NCBI RefSeq assembly: GCF_003352085.1
Contig: NZ_CP025804.1
Location: 1,240,001 to 1,304,000, forward strand
Source: Sulfitobacter sp. SK012
GTDB taxonomy: Bacteria > Pseudomonadota > Alphaproteobacteria > Rhodobacterales > Rhodobacteraceae
Length of the DNA stretch: 64,000 bases
Reading direction: 5' to 3'
The notes beneath the pieces were generated by a model that was given only the letters and a program-made list of their open reading frames with translations, ran no database searches and was not told the DNA's origin. Positions 63,557 to 64,000 of this stretch are shown in pieces. Positions within the stretch are counted from its first letter, which is position 1; the number at the start of each line of letters is the position of its first letter. The position numbers and the translations under genes are program-made.

Positions 63557-64000
63557 TTGGGTAATTTTCGCAATCTCGCCTTCTGGGCAGTTTTGCTGCT
63601 ACTGATTTTGGCGCTATTTAACCTGTTTAACGGGAATAGTGGCGGTCTTCAGAACCGTGAAATCAGCTATTCTGACTTTGTAGGCATGGTTGAGGGCGGT
63701 AACGTCAGCAATGTGACGCTCGATGGTGAACAGGTACGTTTCCGTCAGTCTGACGGGGGTGACTATGTTACGATCAAACCGTCAGATGCCGAGATTACTG
63801 ACCTTTTGATCGCGAATGGTGTGCCATTACGCGCTGAGAAACAGCAAGAATCAGGGCTTCAGGCCTTCTTGATGACGATATTTCCGATCCTTCTGCTGAT
63901 CGGTGTCTGGATTTTCTTCATGAACCGGATGCAGGGTGGGGGCAAAGGCGGTGCCATGGGCTTTGGTAAGTCCAAGGCCAAGATGTTGACCGAAAAGCAT
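63557..64000 (+). CDS. ftsH: ATP-dependent zinc metalloprotease FtsH, 3' end missing
   Basis: The first 148 codons are present and open to the window edge. The protein begins with a membrane helix (NLAFWAVLLLLILALFNLFN), then the periplasmic FtsH domain (ISYSDFVGMVEGGNVSNVTL) and a second helix (FLMTIFPILLLIGVWIFFMNRM), followed by GGGKGGAMGFGKSKAKML, the entry to the AAA+ domain. The start is TTG with AGGAGA 6 bases upstream. It degrades misassembled membrane and regulatory proteins. Confidence 0.93.
   Translation, partial: MGNFRNLAFWAVLLLLILALFNLFNGNSGGLQNREISYSDFVGMVEGGNVSNVTLDGEQVRFRQSDGGDYVTIKPSDAEITDLLIANGVPLRAEKQQESGLQAFLMTIFPILLLIGVWIFFMNRMQGGGKGGAMGFGKSKAKMLTEKH

Noticed and set aside
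1..64000. CRISPR arrays, rRNA or tRNA genes
   Set aside because: No regular direct repeats with spacers and no recognisable RNA gene sequences were seen on either strand.

Overview
The window is chromosomal DNA of an alphaproteobacterium, most likely a marine Rhodobacterales (roseobacter-type) bacterium. Evidence: the linked ruvCAB - ybgC - tolQRAB - pal - cpoB - tilS - ftsH block, a Pcs-type phosphatidylcholine synthase, several TRAP/catabolic clusters, a DUF1127 protein, a moderately GC-rich composition and frequent TTG/GTG starts. The species cannot be named from sequence alone. I see no rRNA, tRNA, CRISPR array, prophage or insertion sequence.

Layout. 1-3.3 kb: a + strand catabolic operon (Tm-1-like UPF0261 protein, TIM-barrel PEP-hydrolase-like protein, cupin, M24 peptidase-like hydrolase). 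3.4-5.2 kb: a MauG-like di-haem protein and a Sel1-repeat protein whose 5' ends overlap. 5.2-10.8 kb: a six-gene - strand operon (SsuD-like flavin monooxygenase, aldo/keto reductase, flavin reductase, TRAP transporter dctQMP) closed by a strong terminator. It diverges from a GntR regulator and a Gfo/Idh/MocA oxidoreductase, with an FNR-type palindrome between. 12.7-23.1 kb: the most unusual part. A LuxR-type regulator with a degenerate receiver domain overlaps a small protein carrying a HEPN-like RX4H motif. Divergent from these, after a 0.7 kb gap, lie a low-complexity protein with alternating Gln then Asn residues and a Gly-rich body, a 720-residue protein with an Asp-rich linker and imperfect curlin-like repeats, a type I secretion ABC ATPase, its membrane-fusion partner and a methyltransferase. 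I read this as an export system for a surface or matrix polymer, possibly amyloid-like. 23.1-32.1 kb: more catabolic genes (uronate-dehydrogenase-like SDR, HpaI-type aldolase, FAD amine oxidase; a divergent APH-kinase/acyl-CoA dehydrogenase pair equivalent to split ACAD11; an M19-like protein with missing metal ligands followed by two poorly known genes).

From 32 kb onward the content is mainly core: truA, ycjX, GNAT, ycjF-like, DUF2339, ileS, ogt, pcs, cytochrome P460, xerC, DUF484, a transaldolase-like gene, priA, MFS and MATE transporters, prmA, two small genes, ruvCAB, the Tol-Pal operon, tilS and the 5' end of ftsH, which runs off the window.

How genes work together: the three catabolic blocks import and oxidise organic acids or sulfonate-like compounds; the type I block exports low-complexity proteins; the core half covers translation, recombination and restart (priA, ruvCAB, xerC) and envelope integrity (Tol-Pal). 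Function calls rest on motif recognition by eye; no database search was run.
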